A stretch of 64,000 nt of DNA, taken from contig NC_064034.1 in NCBI RefSeq assembly GCF_932526225.1, positions 9,425,387-9,489,386 of the forward strand, read 5' to 3'. The notes under the pieces were generated by a model. The model was not told the DNA's origin. It saw only the letters and a program-made list of their open reading frames with translations, and made no database searches. Below, piece by piece: positions 36,031-48,559 of the stretch. A program made the position numbers and the translations under genes. Source of the DNA: Nematostella vectensis. Lineage: Eukaryota; Cnidaria; Anthozoa; Actiniaria; Edwardsiidae. Numbering within the stretch: position 1 is the first letter of the stretch; every line of letters begins with the position of its first letter.

Positions 36031-36520
36031 ATTTTGTTTGTTTACGCCAGAACACGCGCATGCGCATACGTTATTCAGCACTGTCGATCCAGCCCCCATC
36101 CCTAATTCATACCGCCTCTTGGCAAACATTGCTGCCACATGAAAGCTTTTTTGCCCTCTTCAAATCAGCACAATTCCCTCTATGGGGTATGGATCATTTC
36201 TCGAATCAAATAATTTACTAATGTACTATATTTGTTTTTGCAAACTGCATGTTATGATATCAATGTCTAGAAATAACGCGTGGAATTGGATTCCAATCAG
36301 CTACTTATCAACATAACGTCTGGCTGTTTGGATTTGGCCGAGGTCCCGTGCAACACTAGCTAAATATCTACGTAGATTAACACAACACAATGATTAACGA
36401 CAACTCTCTTCTGGTAACACCGAACCGACAACTGCACGATGTTGACGCGTGATCGGAATCATGTGTCTACCACGTGACCTTGAGGTCTGCCCTCGTGATC
36501 ATGACGAGTCGTCCACGTGA
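36031..36520. other. intergenic, 3' flank of the receptor gene
   Basis: No gene. This includes the probable 3' UTR of the minus-strand gene that ends at 36521. Confidence 0.4.
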
Positions 36521-39500
36521 TTAGAGATGTGTTTGCCCTTCAAATGTGTGGTACAGAGGCGGAGACTCCTTTTCAACAGTTTTAATATCCGGTAGTTTCT
36601 CTACCTCGTCATTATTCATTTCGCCGTTTTCCTCCGCCTCTTTCCTCCGTTTCTTCGACTTCTTTGTGCCCTTTGCCGGACAATGTAACACAAAATAGAA
36701 CGGTTTCCCCTCCTCGATTGGGAGAGTTAACTCCTGCATGTCCTCATAGCAAGATTCGTTATCAGAGTCATCCGATTGTGATGTCACAGCAAGCTGGTCC
36801 TTCGCAGGCTCCACTTCCTCGGGTGTATCTACAATCACTGACTTCTCGCTATTAACGTTGCCTGTCTGATGTTTATCTTCCGGCTCCAAAGCAACAACAA
36901 GCTGGTCTGCGTCTGGTAATGTCTTTGACCCAGTTACCGCTTGCGTTGGCTCCTTCTCAGTGGTGGGTACAGGCATGGTTTTTGCCCCACCCGGGGTGGG
37001 GACCCGCTGGGATTGTCCTCTTACCGGTGCAGAGGTCGCGCGCGCTGGTAGCTTTTCGGGGGATGTTTCAGCGTCTACTTTCTCCTGTTCTGGGTTGGCT
37101 ACGATGATGCCTTCTGGCTTGTCGTAGTTGCGCGAGTCGAGTGAGCTGGAAGGATGCGAGATGTCGGTCATGTCCGTGACGTTACCTTCTGACTGGGGTG
37201 GGGTGGGGTACGTATGGTCGTCCACTAGAACACGTAAGACAACGAACGTAAGATGTTAGGGCGTATCGATAAAGTCATCACCGCAGAACATCAAGATGTG
37301 CTTTAGGTGTTTTAGATTTGACTTATGGTTATGAGTCATTTTTAAATTCTAGTTAGAATCATACAAAATGGATTTTGTGTATTTACTGTGTCTGGTAACG
37401 AATATACACGATTCTGGAATCTAAAATGAATGACACACAATGACTTTTGAAGAAAGGGAAACGAGCGACACAAGACATCCTGCAAGAGAGTTTGTAAAAT
37501 GGAACTAGTTAAGCAAAAAGTCAAGCCAATCATTTAATCATCGTAAGCATGCTTTCTCTTGAAAAGAGTTATAAGAGGCATGCCTGTCCACCAGATATCA
37601 ACCTAAAGCGAGTGTTATAAGTGACGTCAAGAGAGCATAAGATAAGAGAGGGACACTTTGGTATTACCCGCGCGCCATGTCGATTCCGAGTCTGGGTATT
37701 TTTAGTAACCACCACCCCACCACTGCGCGTGAGGATTTGCTCCGTTTATTTTGTCCTACTCCCCCGCGGGTTGCGTGTTGTTGTTTTGCCAACTCGATAG
37801 GAATGAAAAGAGATCATGTAAAATAACTCGGAAGAAGAAAACAAGTCTAACTTAAGTAAGCAAGATTGGCAAATATACTCACAGAAAGCTAAATCCCTGA
37901 ATAGTTTGACTGTTTTGTTTTTCTAAGCGGCGAAGTCAAGTGAAGAAGAAAGAAAAAACCGACGAGCGATAAAATGGCTTCGATATTGCGTTTAATTCAA
38001 ATCCCGACTCCAGCTTGTATAATAACAACATAATAATATAACATATAATAATAACAACATCAAAGAAGTACAGTAATATCTCCCTCTTCATTTTCTCACG
38101 AATACAAAATCTCAGATACTTCAGCTTGCTGGCTTTGATCATCAAAAAAATGCATTCCCTCGCTACAAGGATAGTTTTATGAAATGTATTTTTCTTGGAT
38201 TCCTTCTCAATTCACCGGAATGTTCACAAAAATCAATATCATATCTAATGTCTAACTTACAGATTTCGTTTGACCATTAGGAAGAAAATGAATGTTTAGA
38301 CACCACGAAGAAGCAGCAAGTTAGAGCGAAAACGGTGTTTGAAACACGAGGTTTTCCGCTCTTGATTTTGAATGAAGTCTCGTTTTCGAAATCTTGCAAT
38401 CCTCGAAGTACTACATCCCCTTATTAAACCGCAACTGCCCGTATCCTTGATGCTAGAATGAAATTTTCGATGGTATTTGTGCAAATAGGGTGTTTTTTTT
38501 TCGGCCCCGAGCCACAAAACAGCGGCAAATAACGATGTAAATGCCAAAGCGCGGGGGTAGGGTGAGTAAAAATGCTGACGCGCAGTGGTGGGGTGGTGGT
38601 TACTAAAAATAGCCAGATTCGGAACCGACATGGCGCGCGGGTAACACCAAAGTGTTCCTCTCTTATCTAATGCTCTCTTGGTGACGTGTAAACCCAGGGT
38701 TGTAGTATTTGGCAATTCCTCAATAAGACAGAACTGTGTTTTGGTGGCATAGGGAAGCGCCCCTCCCCCCCCTGTGTGCGCCCCTATCTATCGTACCAAA
38801 TAAGCTGCATTCTCATGCCTAACGGCCTGAGACAGATGCAGAAGCACTAGTGATGTACTGACCAGGCATGAGGTATCCGTCTTCTGTCATGTCACAATAC
38901 GGCAGGCTGTTCTTAGTGTTCTGTTGACAGGAAAGATGCAATGTCAAAACAACGAGCGCAACAGGGATAAAGGTGGGGTGGGGTGGTAGAGCGAGCTATG
39001 CCTCCCGACAAAATCGAGGGGAAAAAACAATTGAAAAAACATTAGATTATAGCGATTGTATGAGAGAAGGGGATTTGTCATTATAAATTAAAAAAACACG
39101 TTTTTTATTTCTCATTTCTTAAATATCTGACTATTTAGACAAAATTCTCACATCACTACTCACAAATCTAAAGACATAATGCATAAAAATACTTAGCAAC
39201 GAGTCGTAAAAAATACCATTTTTTAATATAAGTACTTACACTGTGGTTGGTAGTCTCGCGTGATTGCGAGTCCAGTGTTTGGTAAATCGGCTCCTTTCCG
39301 CCAGGCCATGTGGGACGTGTGTTCACCACCAATGGTTGGTAGAAATGACCCGAGTAATTCGTGTACAGTGAGGCGGCTTTTCCGCCAAGCGTGGGGTCTA
39401 TACCGCGTTCGTACAGCGGGTTACCTTAAAAAAAAAAAAATTATCAATTAGACAGGGCGATAGGCCACTTGCGCTTAAAAAGCGCGTGACTTTTTTGGTG

Positions 39501-42500
39501 ACAAACTCGAACACGCTACGGCGTGTACTACTGAAAACAGCTGTTGGGGTGATAACTTACTTCTGTTTTTTCTTCGCATTGACAGATCGGCTCTGTGAAT
39601 TATAACAAATACAAATGTAACAACTTAGAACAAAGTAGAATAATAAAAATCGACGATAAATGTGACCTTAACGGAAGATCCAAAACAAACTCACTTTCTT
39701 CTTTTCCTTCTGAACACTATGATAGCCGCGATGATGGCGACGAACACGAGCATCAAAAGGGTCCCCAGCACGGCAGCCAAGCCAATCAGGAGCGGCCCGT
39801 AATTGTCAGTCACGTCAACCATGCTGGACGCTTCCGTGCCCTCGGGACTCGTGCTCGCGGGCTCACGCCCTGTTGGTATCAGCGGCGGAAGTGACGTCGC
39901 GTTTTGCGTTATATTGACTGATGTCGTCATGGAAATGGAATGCGTAGACAAGGATGTGGTAGGGTCTGGGATTTGGATTCTTGGTCCTGGCCCTGAAAGA
40001 AATACAAAGTTTAGTGCCTGCTTTTTTTTGGTGAGGTTCACTAAAATGCATTTGGATAGAAATTCTTGCGTAGCTAGAACACAAATGTTCGAAATGTCGC
40101 GAAAATCAAAATATTAAGAGTTTTAAAAAGTTTCATCTTTTCTAACCATGTTTGGAAAGTTGATATGTATCAGGGCGTAGCCAGGGGGGGTAAGTCCCTT
40201 TTGGGCCCCCTCCTGTTAAGAATCCTGGCTACGCCGCTGTATATTGCTTCTAGAAACGACCATATTTGTTTACAATTTACAATTTCTGACATAGGAGTCT
40301 CGGTACTGTACACCAGTCAATACCAATATCTTGATATAGAATATGTGACGCCATGACATTCAAAAACTTACAGGTGCGCGTTCCAGAAATCTTGAACTTG
40401 AAGCACGATTTCATCTCCATCTCTATCAATCCTGCTTGTACTATCAACCTGTGTCTCACACACTTTACCGCCATCGACAGTACCAAGCCGTGAAGGACTG
40501 GGGAGACTGTGTCCCACTGTTAACATACGAATGGACTCACATAATTATTACTCTTTATGGGAAAAAAACCCATAGCTTAATACAATAAAGACCTACTGTG
40601 CTGTGCACTCTTGCATCTTTTTAGACACACTTATGTTTCTCTAGCCCAAAAAACAATATGAACCTTTCACTGCTATTCTAATTGTGACTAGCTAAGCATC
40701 TACAGCTTAAATTGCACTTGAATTGTAAGGCCTCAATCAAACGCGGATGATAGCAGTGTGCCATAGCAGGTCTCAAAATATTGGATGGGCAAAATACAGA
40801 AACATTAAGACATTATTCGTGGGGACAACCACGCCCTACTGGTCATTTCCTTAATTTTTTTTTAAATGTTTGGGGGGGTCACATGCCCCCAGTACCTCAG
40901 CCCCTGTTACAAGCCTGGAGAGCTCGACTCCCATGACTGTTTGACCGTGCACTCTCACACAAGGCTATAGGGGCACAGCATCCTGGGTGCTTATGCCTAG
41001 TGCACACTAGCGACATATCGACATAACGACATGGGCGCACGCACTCTTATCTTCGACATAACTACATGGAAATAACGACATAAGAGAACAAACATGTTTT
41101 TTCTTTTGTTTTCTTTTTGTTGTTGTCGGGCTAAACATAATGCGCACACCCATGTCGTTATGTTGTTATGTTGCTAGTGTGCACTAGGCATTAGAGTAAG
41201 ACCATACCTGTCAACCTCCGGAAATCTCAAGGCTTGAGAATTTTTTGGGGGGAAGGGTGGGGTATATTCATTTTTTGGGGGGGAGGGGTGGGTTTTACCT
41301 TGAAGGCGTTTGCCGTATAGAAAGCACTCACGAACAAATCCACTTGTAGATCTCACGAGGGTGTTAGATAAATTGCGCTACGCAAGGGAATTATTGTTTC
41401 AAATATTTTAATAGAAAATAGACAAAATAACGATTTTCTTTAGAATAATTTTTCGGAAGCAATAAAAAAACGCTAAAAAGCGGGAGATTTGGTGCTCAAC
41501 GCGGGAGAGCGGGAGAAGGGGTCCAAAATCTTGAGACTCCCGCCTAATGCGGGAGAGTTAACAGGTATGTAAGACTGTTACCAATGTCGAATCCAGTGTG
41601 ACAAATATAAAATAAAAAATAAGAGTAGTTATTAAACTACATGTCTTTCCTTGGTAAGGGGCGTCAATTATGTTAGTCACTTGTGAAAACTAAGTCATAC
41701 AATGAAACATGGGCCTTGGGAAAAGGCATTATTAGATAGTTATTTGTCACATTGTGTGATTCCAGTTAAAGATCATGCAATACAAGCCAGTGTTTTCTTT
41801 TTGTTTTTGCCCTGTGAAAACTAGGTGAATTTGGGGCTCTTGAGGACAGGAAGGATAAAAGCGTTTAAAACTTAAAGTTTTCTTTTTCAATAAATGCACT
41901 AAAGTTCATTGAAATTGGGAAAAAAACATGAAATTTCTGTGATACTCAAAATTGGGGATTTTGGTCGAACTGTGTGTATAGCGTCGAGGCAGGCGTGAAT
42001 TGATGTTAATTTCTCCTTCCATACCTGCAGCTGTAGTTTGTTGAGTGTAAATCCATGCTTCACCGTTCGCCGTACGTCTGTTGACAGCCCCAGCCACTCG
42101 CCATTCTCCAGGTAGTGTGAATTATGAGGTATGATTTCGCATCGTAGGATGTTCCCAGAAGTCTCGTCTGTTATGATGTCTGCTGGGCCACAGATGGCAA
42201 ACTGTATCTTGCCTGGATTCACTGTGTCTATGGTAGGCAGAGTTGGACTGGTACAGGTTGCACTTGAGTTAGCTTTATTTGCTAGATAGTACTGGCATTC
42301 TGAAAAAGAAGTTGTTTTTATTGCCTAAGAACAAAACGTGAGTCCAATATTGCTTCATTAGGAGTATTTAATGCCATATACACACTCATGTTGGGAATTT
42401 TTTTTTAATCATCAATTAGATTGATTTAATTCCAATAAGAATTTCTAAAATGACGTAAACAAGGTGTTTGAGATGGCGGGATATCTCACAGTAATGGATT

Positions 42501-45145
42501 TTTGATGACACAGATAAAAACATTTGACCTTATCCAGAGTTATATTAGAAACTAATCAATGTTCCGATGCTCATAAACAAATCGTTCATAATGATTTTTG
42601 ATGAACTCAATTTATTACGTCAATTTATTCTTACTCATCAATTCGTACTCCTCTGATACGACCCGAAACCAATTGTTTAGTCGGCTTCGGTTAGTAAATC
42701 GTTTATGTATTCATTATTGCTTTTGTCTGACCTTTTGTCTAGGAAAGTGACGAAATGCGGTGAAAAAGCCGCAAATGAATGCACACGGCGGTACCTTCAG
42801 CTCTAAAAAGGCTACGACCCTTTCAAAAGGTATTCGTCTTTTGATTAGCATCATCAAAAATAAATCAATGCATACAAAAGGGGTCGCAATAATTGTCGTA
42901 GCTGACAAACGTTTTCCGTTTCTTCTTGTTTTGATGTAACAAATATGCTGACGGTAAATTACAGCATCTTTTACAAAACGCGGCAAGGAAAACTGCCATT
43001 GCTTTTTTTGAAACAAGTGACGGAAAAAAATCCCGTTTTGTCATTTGCATTATGTTTGTTAGTTCATATGAAGATCTTGCCCAAACTAATTAGCGTTACA
43101 ATTCTAACTTGTTATTAAGAAATAAAAAAGGCGTAGAAATATAATCGCGACCTTGATTTCAATCTGCTTCATGCGCTGAGCTCAAGCGAAAGTTCAATAG
43201 TTGATGAAATCTAATTCTTTTCTACGAGAGCGAAAGGGGCATTCGGTTTATTTTTCTTATCGCGGCCTGACGTGGGGTCTTGAATTATGAAGAATGAACA
43301 AATTACCCACTAAAGAACATTGAATCGACATAAGGTCTAGTTAAATGGCAAAATAATTATTAATTTAGGATTACATGCGAGCGATGTTGTTGCAGTTTGA
43401 ATCAAAATCAGGGCTTCCAAAAAAGGCAACACCCTGCAAAAAATAAAGTGATATACCACTAAAAAAATCTCGTAAAAAAATTAATTGGGATACCAGAAAA
43501 AAAGTAAAAACTATGCAATTCTAGAAAGAGCGAGTAAAATTTCACTGTCAGGACAAAGAAAACTGTGCAAACATTAAAACAGCCACAACAATTTGCATGC
43601 TTTACTCAAACCTACTATGACTTACAGCTGAGCTAACATCTTGCGGATCTCAAAAAGCATCAAAACACAGTTTATAACCGAAAAGAGAGCTTTGACATCA
43701 ATTTATGCGATGGAAACCAATTTTTGGCCATAAAATAAAGGGAGCAATAAAGGGAGTCGCTTCTGTGATACATAAATTACCTTGCGTAAACAATGTGGCA
43801 CGCTTCAACACTGCACTCGTTAAAAATTCGCTAAAAACCCCGTCATTTGAATGAATCGGCCATATCATACAGTCGCATAAATTCGTTAGTGAGAATTTGC
43901 TATAAAAATGTACCACAAGACACAAAAAACGCCGTGTTTTTCAATAAACGGTTTTTTTTTTTCAGATATCACCACATCCATTTGGGACTTTGTCATTTAT
44001 CCGTATAACCTGGCCCATGTTTACTTTCTTGTAGCATAATATTCTAGAAATCTCTTTTAATTATTTTGTAGGCTTTATTCTGCTACGTGTAAGCCATGTT
44101 TCCGTAGCATAACAAGCTAAAGTCCGCGTTGTTTGCAGAAGGATAAAAACGCTAGCCAGCAGAGCGCCATTTGATCAACCGTGAATCACGAAACTGAAAG
44201 ATTCGGGTAAGCCTTTTAACGAATCCTGACGGGAAAAGACTTTATGAAAAGCGCTAGAGAACATTAACACGTTTCGAAGAACAAGAAACATGGTCTAATC
44301 AATGTCGCTTCCAGTTTAATAAAATCTTGTGCAAACAGTCTTTGAAAGAACCTTTCTTTGTGGCTATCAAAGCATGTTCTATTTTTTGTGATAGCCAAGA
44401 AAGTATTTGGCTGAGGGATATTTTTTAATAGTTTTGTTGGGTACGAAATTGCGCTATTTGGCGAAAGGGCGTGATATCTTTGTAGTCAGGCGAGATCAGG
44501 AAAAGCATTAAATCCTAAACGAATTTTCTCATTTCCTGTTTTCATGGGTATTTTTAAAACAGACAAACCAACCAATCTAGAACTTGGAGAATATTGTAAC
44601 GTTTTTGAGGGTTTTTTTTTCTTGACAGGATAGAAATCCATTCGAGTGCACTGCTCAATTCGAATGGCCCAAAGCCCAGTCTAAAACTTTTTTTGATTGA
44701 GGCGAAGATGCTAAAAATAGACAATTCGCGCTTTAGGAAAGCTAAAAAATTAGAGTAGCTTCACCAAACCAACCTTGTTGATTATTTATACGAACAATCC
44801 TGCGCATTGAGTTATCTTACCTGAACTGGAGTTGCCTTTGATATCGTTGTTGCTAACGCAGCGGTTTTCATGTACAAGGAACGCCGGCGTTTCGTCCTTA
44901 CATTGACAACTTTTACAGCAAGCATCTAAAGGATTACACGGCTCGCTTGTAGGTACGCTGTTGTAGCTACCACACGCCTTCTCTGCTAGTTTAGTACATG
45001 CACTAGCGTCGTCTTTGCTCAAAGAAAAAGCGAAGTAGTCACCGACCACAGGCTTTCGAGTAACCTTTACTTTCGTGGTTTTCCACACTCCCTTCACCGC
45101 CAAAACTTGCAGCAAACAGATCAAGGCAAGCAGCTTAAAGTTCAT
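36521..45145 (-). CDS. novel type I membrane receptor-like protein, eight exons
   Basis: Exons in transcript order: 45145-44821, 42299-42025, 40516-40372, 39992-39695, 39592-39561, 39424-39240, 38920-38863, 37224-36521. All introns are GT-AG and all phases match (1,0,1,2,1,0,1), giving 673 residues. Seen: signal peptide MNFKLLALICLLQVLAVKG (the Met nine codons upstream, at 45172, is less suitable); a Cys-rich segment within 1-108 with a CCKSCQC cluster; a second extracellular module over 109-248 with six or more cysteines; a Ser/Thr/Pro stalk with NIT and NAT sequons (275, 279); a transmembrane helix at about 314-342 followed by FRRKRRK. The cytoplasmic side holds NPLY (360-363), YQPL (387), YQTL (406), DGYLMP (434-439), CYEDM and a C-terminal YHTF, then a long acidic disordered tail (440-673). 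Such motifs suit PTB/SH2 or clathrin-adaptor binding; that function is inferred. I recognise no named family. Confidence 0.8.
37621..38692. mobile_element. ~1.07-kb inverted-repeat element in the receptor's last intron
   Basis: The left end, from GTGACGTCAAGAGAGCATAA through the GTGGTTACTAAAAATA-complement, is mirrored on the right up to TGCTCTCTTGGTGACGTG. The inverted arms run about 130-150 bp (37621-37770 and 38545-38692) with scattered mismatches. The interior (about 770 bp) has no transposase. The element lies wholly between receptor exons 7 and 8 and is best read as a non-autonomous DNA transposon. Confidence 0.8.
40171..40239. mobile_element. short copy of the GGGCGTAGCCAGG MITE
   Basis: CAGGGCGTAGCCAGG at the left and CCTGGCTACGCC at the right form inverted ends around ~40 bp. 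The termini are the same as in the element at 514-722. It lies in the intron between receptor exons 3 and 4. Confidence 0.75.
40993..41191. mobile_element. 199-bp palindromic MITE, ATGCCTAGTGCACACTAG termini
   Basis: The left end ATGCCTAGTGCACACTAGC, followed by CGACATAACGACATGGG, is inverted at the right end (CCCATGTCGTTATG, GCTAGTGTGCACTAGGCAT). The arms are about 45 bp with few mismatches, and the interior has further CGACATAA words. It lies in the intron between receptor exons 2 and 3. Confidence 0.85.
41203..41569. mobile_element. 367-bp inverted-repeat element, CATACCTGTCAAC termini
   Basis: CATACCTGTCAACCTCC...CTCAAG at the left matches in inverted form CTTGAGACTCCCG...GTTAACAGGTATG at the right. 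Internal GGGAGA-rich words resemble the termini. It sits eleven bases from the preceding MITE in the same intron. It is non-coding; the G-rich tracts near 41245-41290 are strand-biased. Confidence 0.8.
41640..41800 (+). repeat. dispersed repeat, copy 2 (direct copy at 35520-35680)
   Basis: The same order of blocks as copy 1, in the same orientation, about 6.1 kb away. It lies in the receptor intron between exons 2 and 3, downstream (in transcript sense) of exon 2. Confidence 0.75.
42300..44820. other. receptor intron 1 (2.5 kb)
   Basis: AT-rich unique sequence flanked by a CAG|GTAAGA-type donor (44820) and a TTTTTCAG acceptor (42300). I see no additional exon with consistent phase, and the short open frames have no domain character. 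Confidence 0.5.
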
Positions 45146-46930
45146 TGTGTGTTTAGTGAATCCCTCATCCAATTTTAAAACGTCGATACCCGGGTTTTCT
45201 TTCTCCTAAACACAACTCGATCCGGCGTCCATGAGTTCTTCTCTAGGCTTTGAAGAATCTTGGCATCTCAGATGTCAGCATATCAAATGACAGACAAATG
45301 GTTTATGTAAAGCATTTCCTTTTGGGGATTCGTGTCTAGCACAGGCCCTCTGTGACACCACGACCCGCGAAGAAAATGCAAAGACACTACGCGACAAGCC
45401 TGCCAAATTATACGCCTGTCGTATAGTGACGGAAATGTGCCCTACGCTTACAAAATATCGAAACGCACGTATCCGTACAGTCAACATAGAGTCAGTGGCC
45501 TATTGTTCTAAAGGGATGCCCAAATTGTGACGTCACTAATCTCCAAAAACTAACTTGATATAATCGACCTGAGATAAAATTCGAACCCAGTCGCTATTTT
45601 ATAGTCGATATTTTGAGTCGATAGCTCTTTTGAGTGTTGCAAGAAGGGATTATTTTACATATGGACAACCCCATGACCCACTCCTTGAAACACCCGTAGA
45701 TTAGTGATTTATTCGGGCTTTGTTCGCAAGTGGCACCCGGAGCAAAGTTTACTTTGGGAAGCTTCAATAAACAGTGTTTCCGGGGAAGAAGGAATGCACG
45801 TTTATACTCAATTAAAAATATTCATTAAGAATGTTTTTAAAAGAAAAAGAAGGGTATACGATATTAGCTTTCCAAAGAGTTTTTCTTCAACTCTCAAAGT
45901 ATATGACTCTGTTATTATGCTTATACGGATGTATGAGTATACGACCATTCGTTTCGGTCACATGTTTATTTTATAACTTCATAACCCTCTGACAGGTTGC
46001 GCCCCAAAACAAGCATCTACCCACCCACTTACACTGTCTAAGCCTGGTCAGCACATAACCGATAATTCATGCATATTTACAGACTAAATACATGCGTGGT
46101 GATAGTAGACGGAACTTAGTATTCGCTTTCGTTTTTTTTTTCTCTTTTTCGCGAATATAAAGGTTTCTCTGAAAAGAAAGAAGACCTCTTTTGCCAAAAT
46201 TTTGAACAAATTGTGGTAGACTAAAAACGACAACCTCACAACACAACCCCATCGGCAGGCGCCTCTTTTTACCATTTTTTTTTTGCTCTATCGAGTTTCC
46301 CCGCACTGTTTTGACTTCCTGCCGTGGCGAGTCTTAGTAATCTAGTTCCACCCTCACGCATCAGAGCCCCCCTCCCCCCCCCCCCCGTCCCCTCTTCCAA
46401 AAGTTTTCTATCCACGTTTATACGGCCCTGTTTAGCATGCAAAAGCTAAAGGTTTTTTGTGCAGCCAGTGTATTTTTTCTCTGTAACGTATTTCTATATG
46501 CAAAAGCTCACCAAGGGTATACACCTATTTCAATTAAGGTTGACTATAAGAAAATAGAAAATGATGAATGCCAAACACCACTGGTTAGGAAAAACAAGTC
46601 TTGTATCCAGGTATCTGTTAATGACATTCAGTGAGGCTAATTTAAATTTGTAGCGAGGTCCTTGTAATGAACGAACGAATTTTAAATACAAGGAAACATT
46701 ATTATTGGCCAAACTTTGTTCCATTTTCCATTCTCTTATCGTCAAACCTTTTTTAAATAGGTGTATATTGACGAAAATTAGTACTGTCCTCATCGTCAAG
46801 GATGGTCTGACATTATCATAAACCTAGCGATCATCAGCCTAGTGTACCAGGCGTTCTTACCGGGTTTACTGTGCTCGCAGTTTAGATGAACAATGAGGCA
46901 GCTTGGACGAGCTATGATTTCCGGTGACGT
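45146..46930. other. 5' flank of the receptor gene and intergenic sequence
   Basis: No exon is supported on either strand. A C-rich run lies at 46366-46388. The first few hundred bases should hold the receptor promoter, but I recognise no core element. Confidence 0.4.
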
Positions 46931-46989
46931 CAAAACTCTTACCATCCACCGGAAACCCAACCACAGGAAAACCGATAAGAACTCTGGGG

Positions 46990-47175
46990 CTAGAGGAAAC
47001 CCGGTAAGAACTCTGGGACTAGGCTGAACACAGGAAACCCGGTAAAAACTCTGGGACTAGGCTGAACACAGGAAACCCGGTAATAACTCTGGGACTAGGC
47101 TGAACACAGGAAACCCGGTAAGAACTCTGTGACTAGGCTGAACACAGGAAACCCGATAAGAACTCTGGCACTAGA
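46990..47175. repeat. 38-bp tandem repeat
   Basis: Four to five copies of GGTAAGAACTCTGGGACTAG plus GCTGAACACAGGAAACCC with a 38-bp step. More diverged partial copies extend left to about 46935. Confidence 0.9.
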
Positions 47176-47420
47176 CTAGACGTTACATTATGGGTGGCTT
47201 ATACATACCTAATTCCGGCTAATTCCTGGACTCTTGAGATACATATGGGACTGTTTACAGGCAAAGATTTCCAAAAAAATAGCTTGATTTATAAGGCCCA
47301 TTTCCTAAAGCTCAATGATGGCGCTTCAATTTAATTCCCATCTTGGAACTGTGAAAAACAAGCTTCTAGAAAGCTCACATGCGTTAAACAAGTCAAAGTC
47401 AAACAGAAACCTACTATCCA

Positions 47421-47539
47421 TGTCTCACCGGGAATCGAAACCGTCTCAGTGAGAGGCCCCACTTACGCTGACGCGCTAACACACTGGCCCACCTGTGTTG
47501 AGAGACCCCATACGCTGACGCGCTAACACTGGGCCACCA
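47421..47539 (-). mobile_element. tRNA-derived SINE-like sequence with duplicated A box
   Basis: On the minus strand the sequence begins GGTGGCCCAGTGTTAGCGCG, an A-box-type tRNA head. A second similar head (GGGCCAGTGTGTTAGCGCG) follows about 50 bases later, then a B-box-like GGTTTCGATTCCCGG and GTGAGAC. Box spacing and sequence fit an RNA polymerase III promoter of tRNA origin. The duplicated head and the lack of a complete cloverleaf argue for a SINE or tRNA relic rather than a functional tRNA. Confidence 0.6.
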
Positions 47540-48559
47540 ATGCCTAAGAACCTATGTTTATTACTGATTTATATGATACCCATACAAACAAATTGGACTC
47601 TCTAATGTAACATAAATAAAGGCCCTTGAGGGGTGGTATATGGAAAAGAGCGCTGAAATGTTTTGACTTGACAAGGGGATGCCACAAGCTCCTTGCAAAA
47701 AGGAGGCTTCGACATTGACTTTGTTTAATATCTCGAGGCAAAATTTCCTTCCCGCCTTTTTCAGGGTATTTAAGAGTGACCGTCTCAGACCAAGAAATTT
47801 GTTGTTCAGAACAAAAATACCATCTTTTGCCAGGAGATAGCCCTTGATGACCTTAGTATTCTGTGAAAGTTTGAAACGAATCGGATAAATATCTTTGGCT
47901 TGAGAGGGGAAAATGTATTTTTCGAATAAAATTTGCGATTTTTCGGTATTTTTCGACTTGAACAGAAAATGTCTAAAAAAAAAAAAAGAAAAAATTAAGC
48001 CCGGCGGCAAAAATCAAACTTGATTGATAGAAATTATATAATTGTACATATTTGGATTAGGTCGTTGGTAGCTCTAGTATTTTTCTTAATTTTTAACAGA
48101 TTTTTCAATTATTTTATGTTTTTCGTACTCCGTAAATAAGCCCGGAAAACGAGGCCTATATCTTCCATGGGACGTAGAATTGCACAATTCTTTTCACTCT
48201 AAGTATACAGCACTTATTTTGCTTCCAATATATCAAATAAAATTTTGTGGCAATTAAAAACACGAGTTTTGATGAGGCGATAAACAGCCCCCATTGAGCG
48301 CTCATATTTCAACAATTGCAAGACAATGGCTGTCGTAAGAGCACATACCTTTGCATCGGGGCACCTTTTATCGCCAAAACGAGTTCATATAAATGTGGTC
48401 CTGGTAGACTCTAAATAATATCTTACAAGGCGTATCTAACCGTAGAAGTTCAAAAGAGCACTCGATAACGCTAGGTCAACCATTCGATCGACCTCGACTT
48501 ATACGCAATCGTACGCCACGCTTCCCGTCGAATTTAGTCCTTCATAGAAAGCTTAGCCT

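Noticed and set aside
38296-38715. 139-codon minus-strand ORF in the receptor's last intron
   Set aside because: It overlaps the inverted repeat of the 1.07-kb element, shows no domain, and is not needed for the in-phase exon chain.
45570-45600. B-box-like GGGTTCGAATT on the minus strand suggesting a tRNA
   Set aside because: No matching A box or T-arm context at the right distance.
47421-47539. Functional tRNA gene
   Set aside because: A and B boxes are present, but the head is duplicated and I cannot fold a complete acceptor stem and anticodon arm.
47561-48010. 149-codon minus-strand ORF with FKSKNTEKSQ, and its copy at 51113-51661 on the plus strand
   Set aside because: The similarity is explained by the DNA-level inverted repeat. 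The reading frames diverge at the repeat ends and no domain is recognised.
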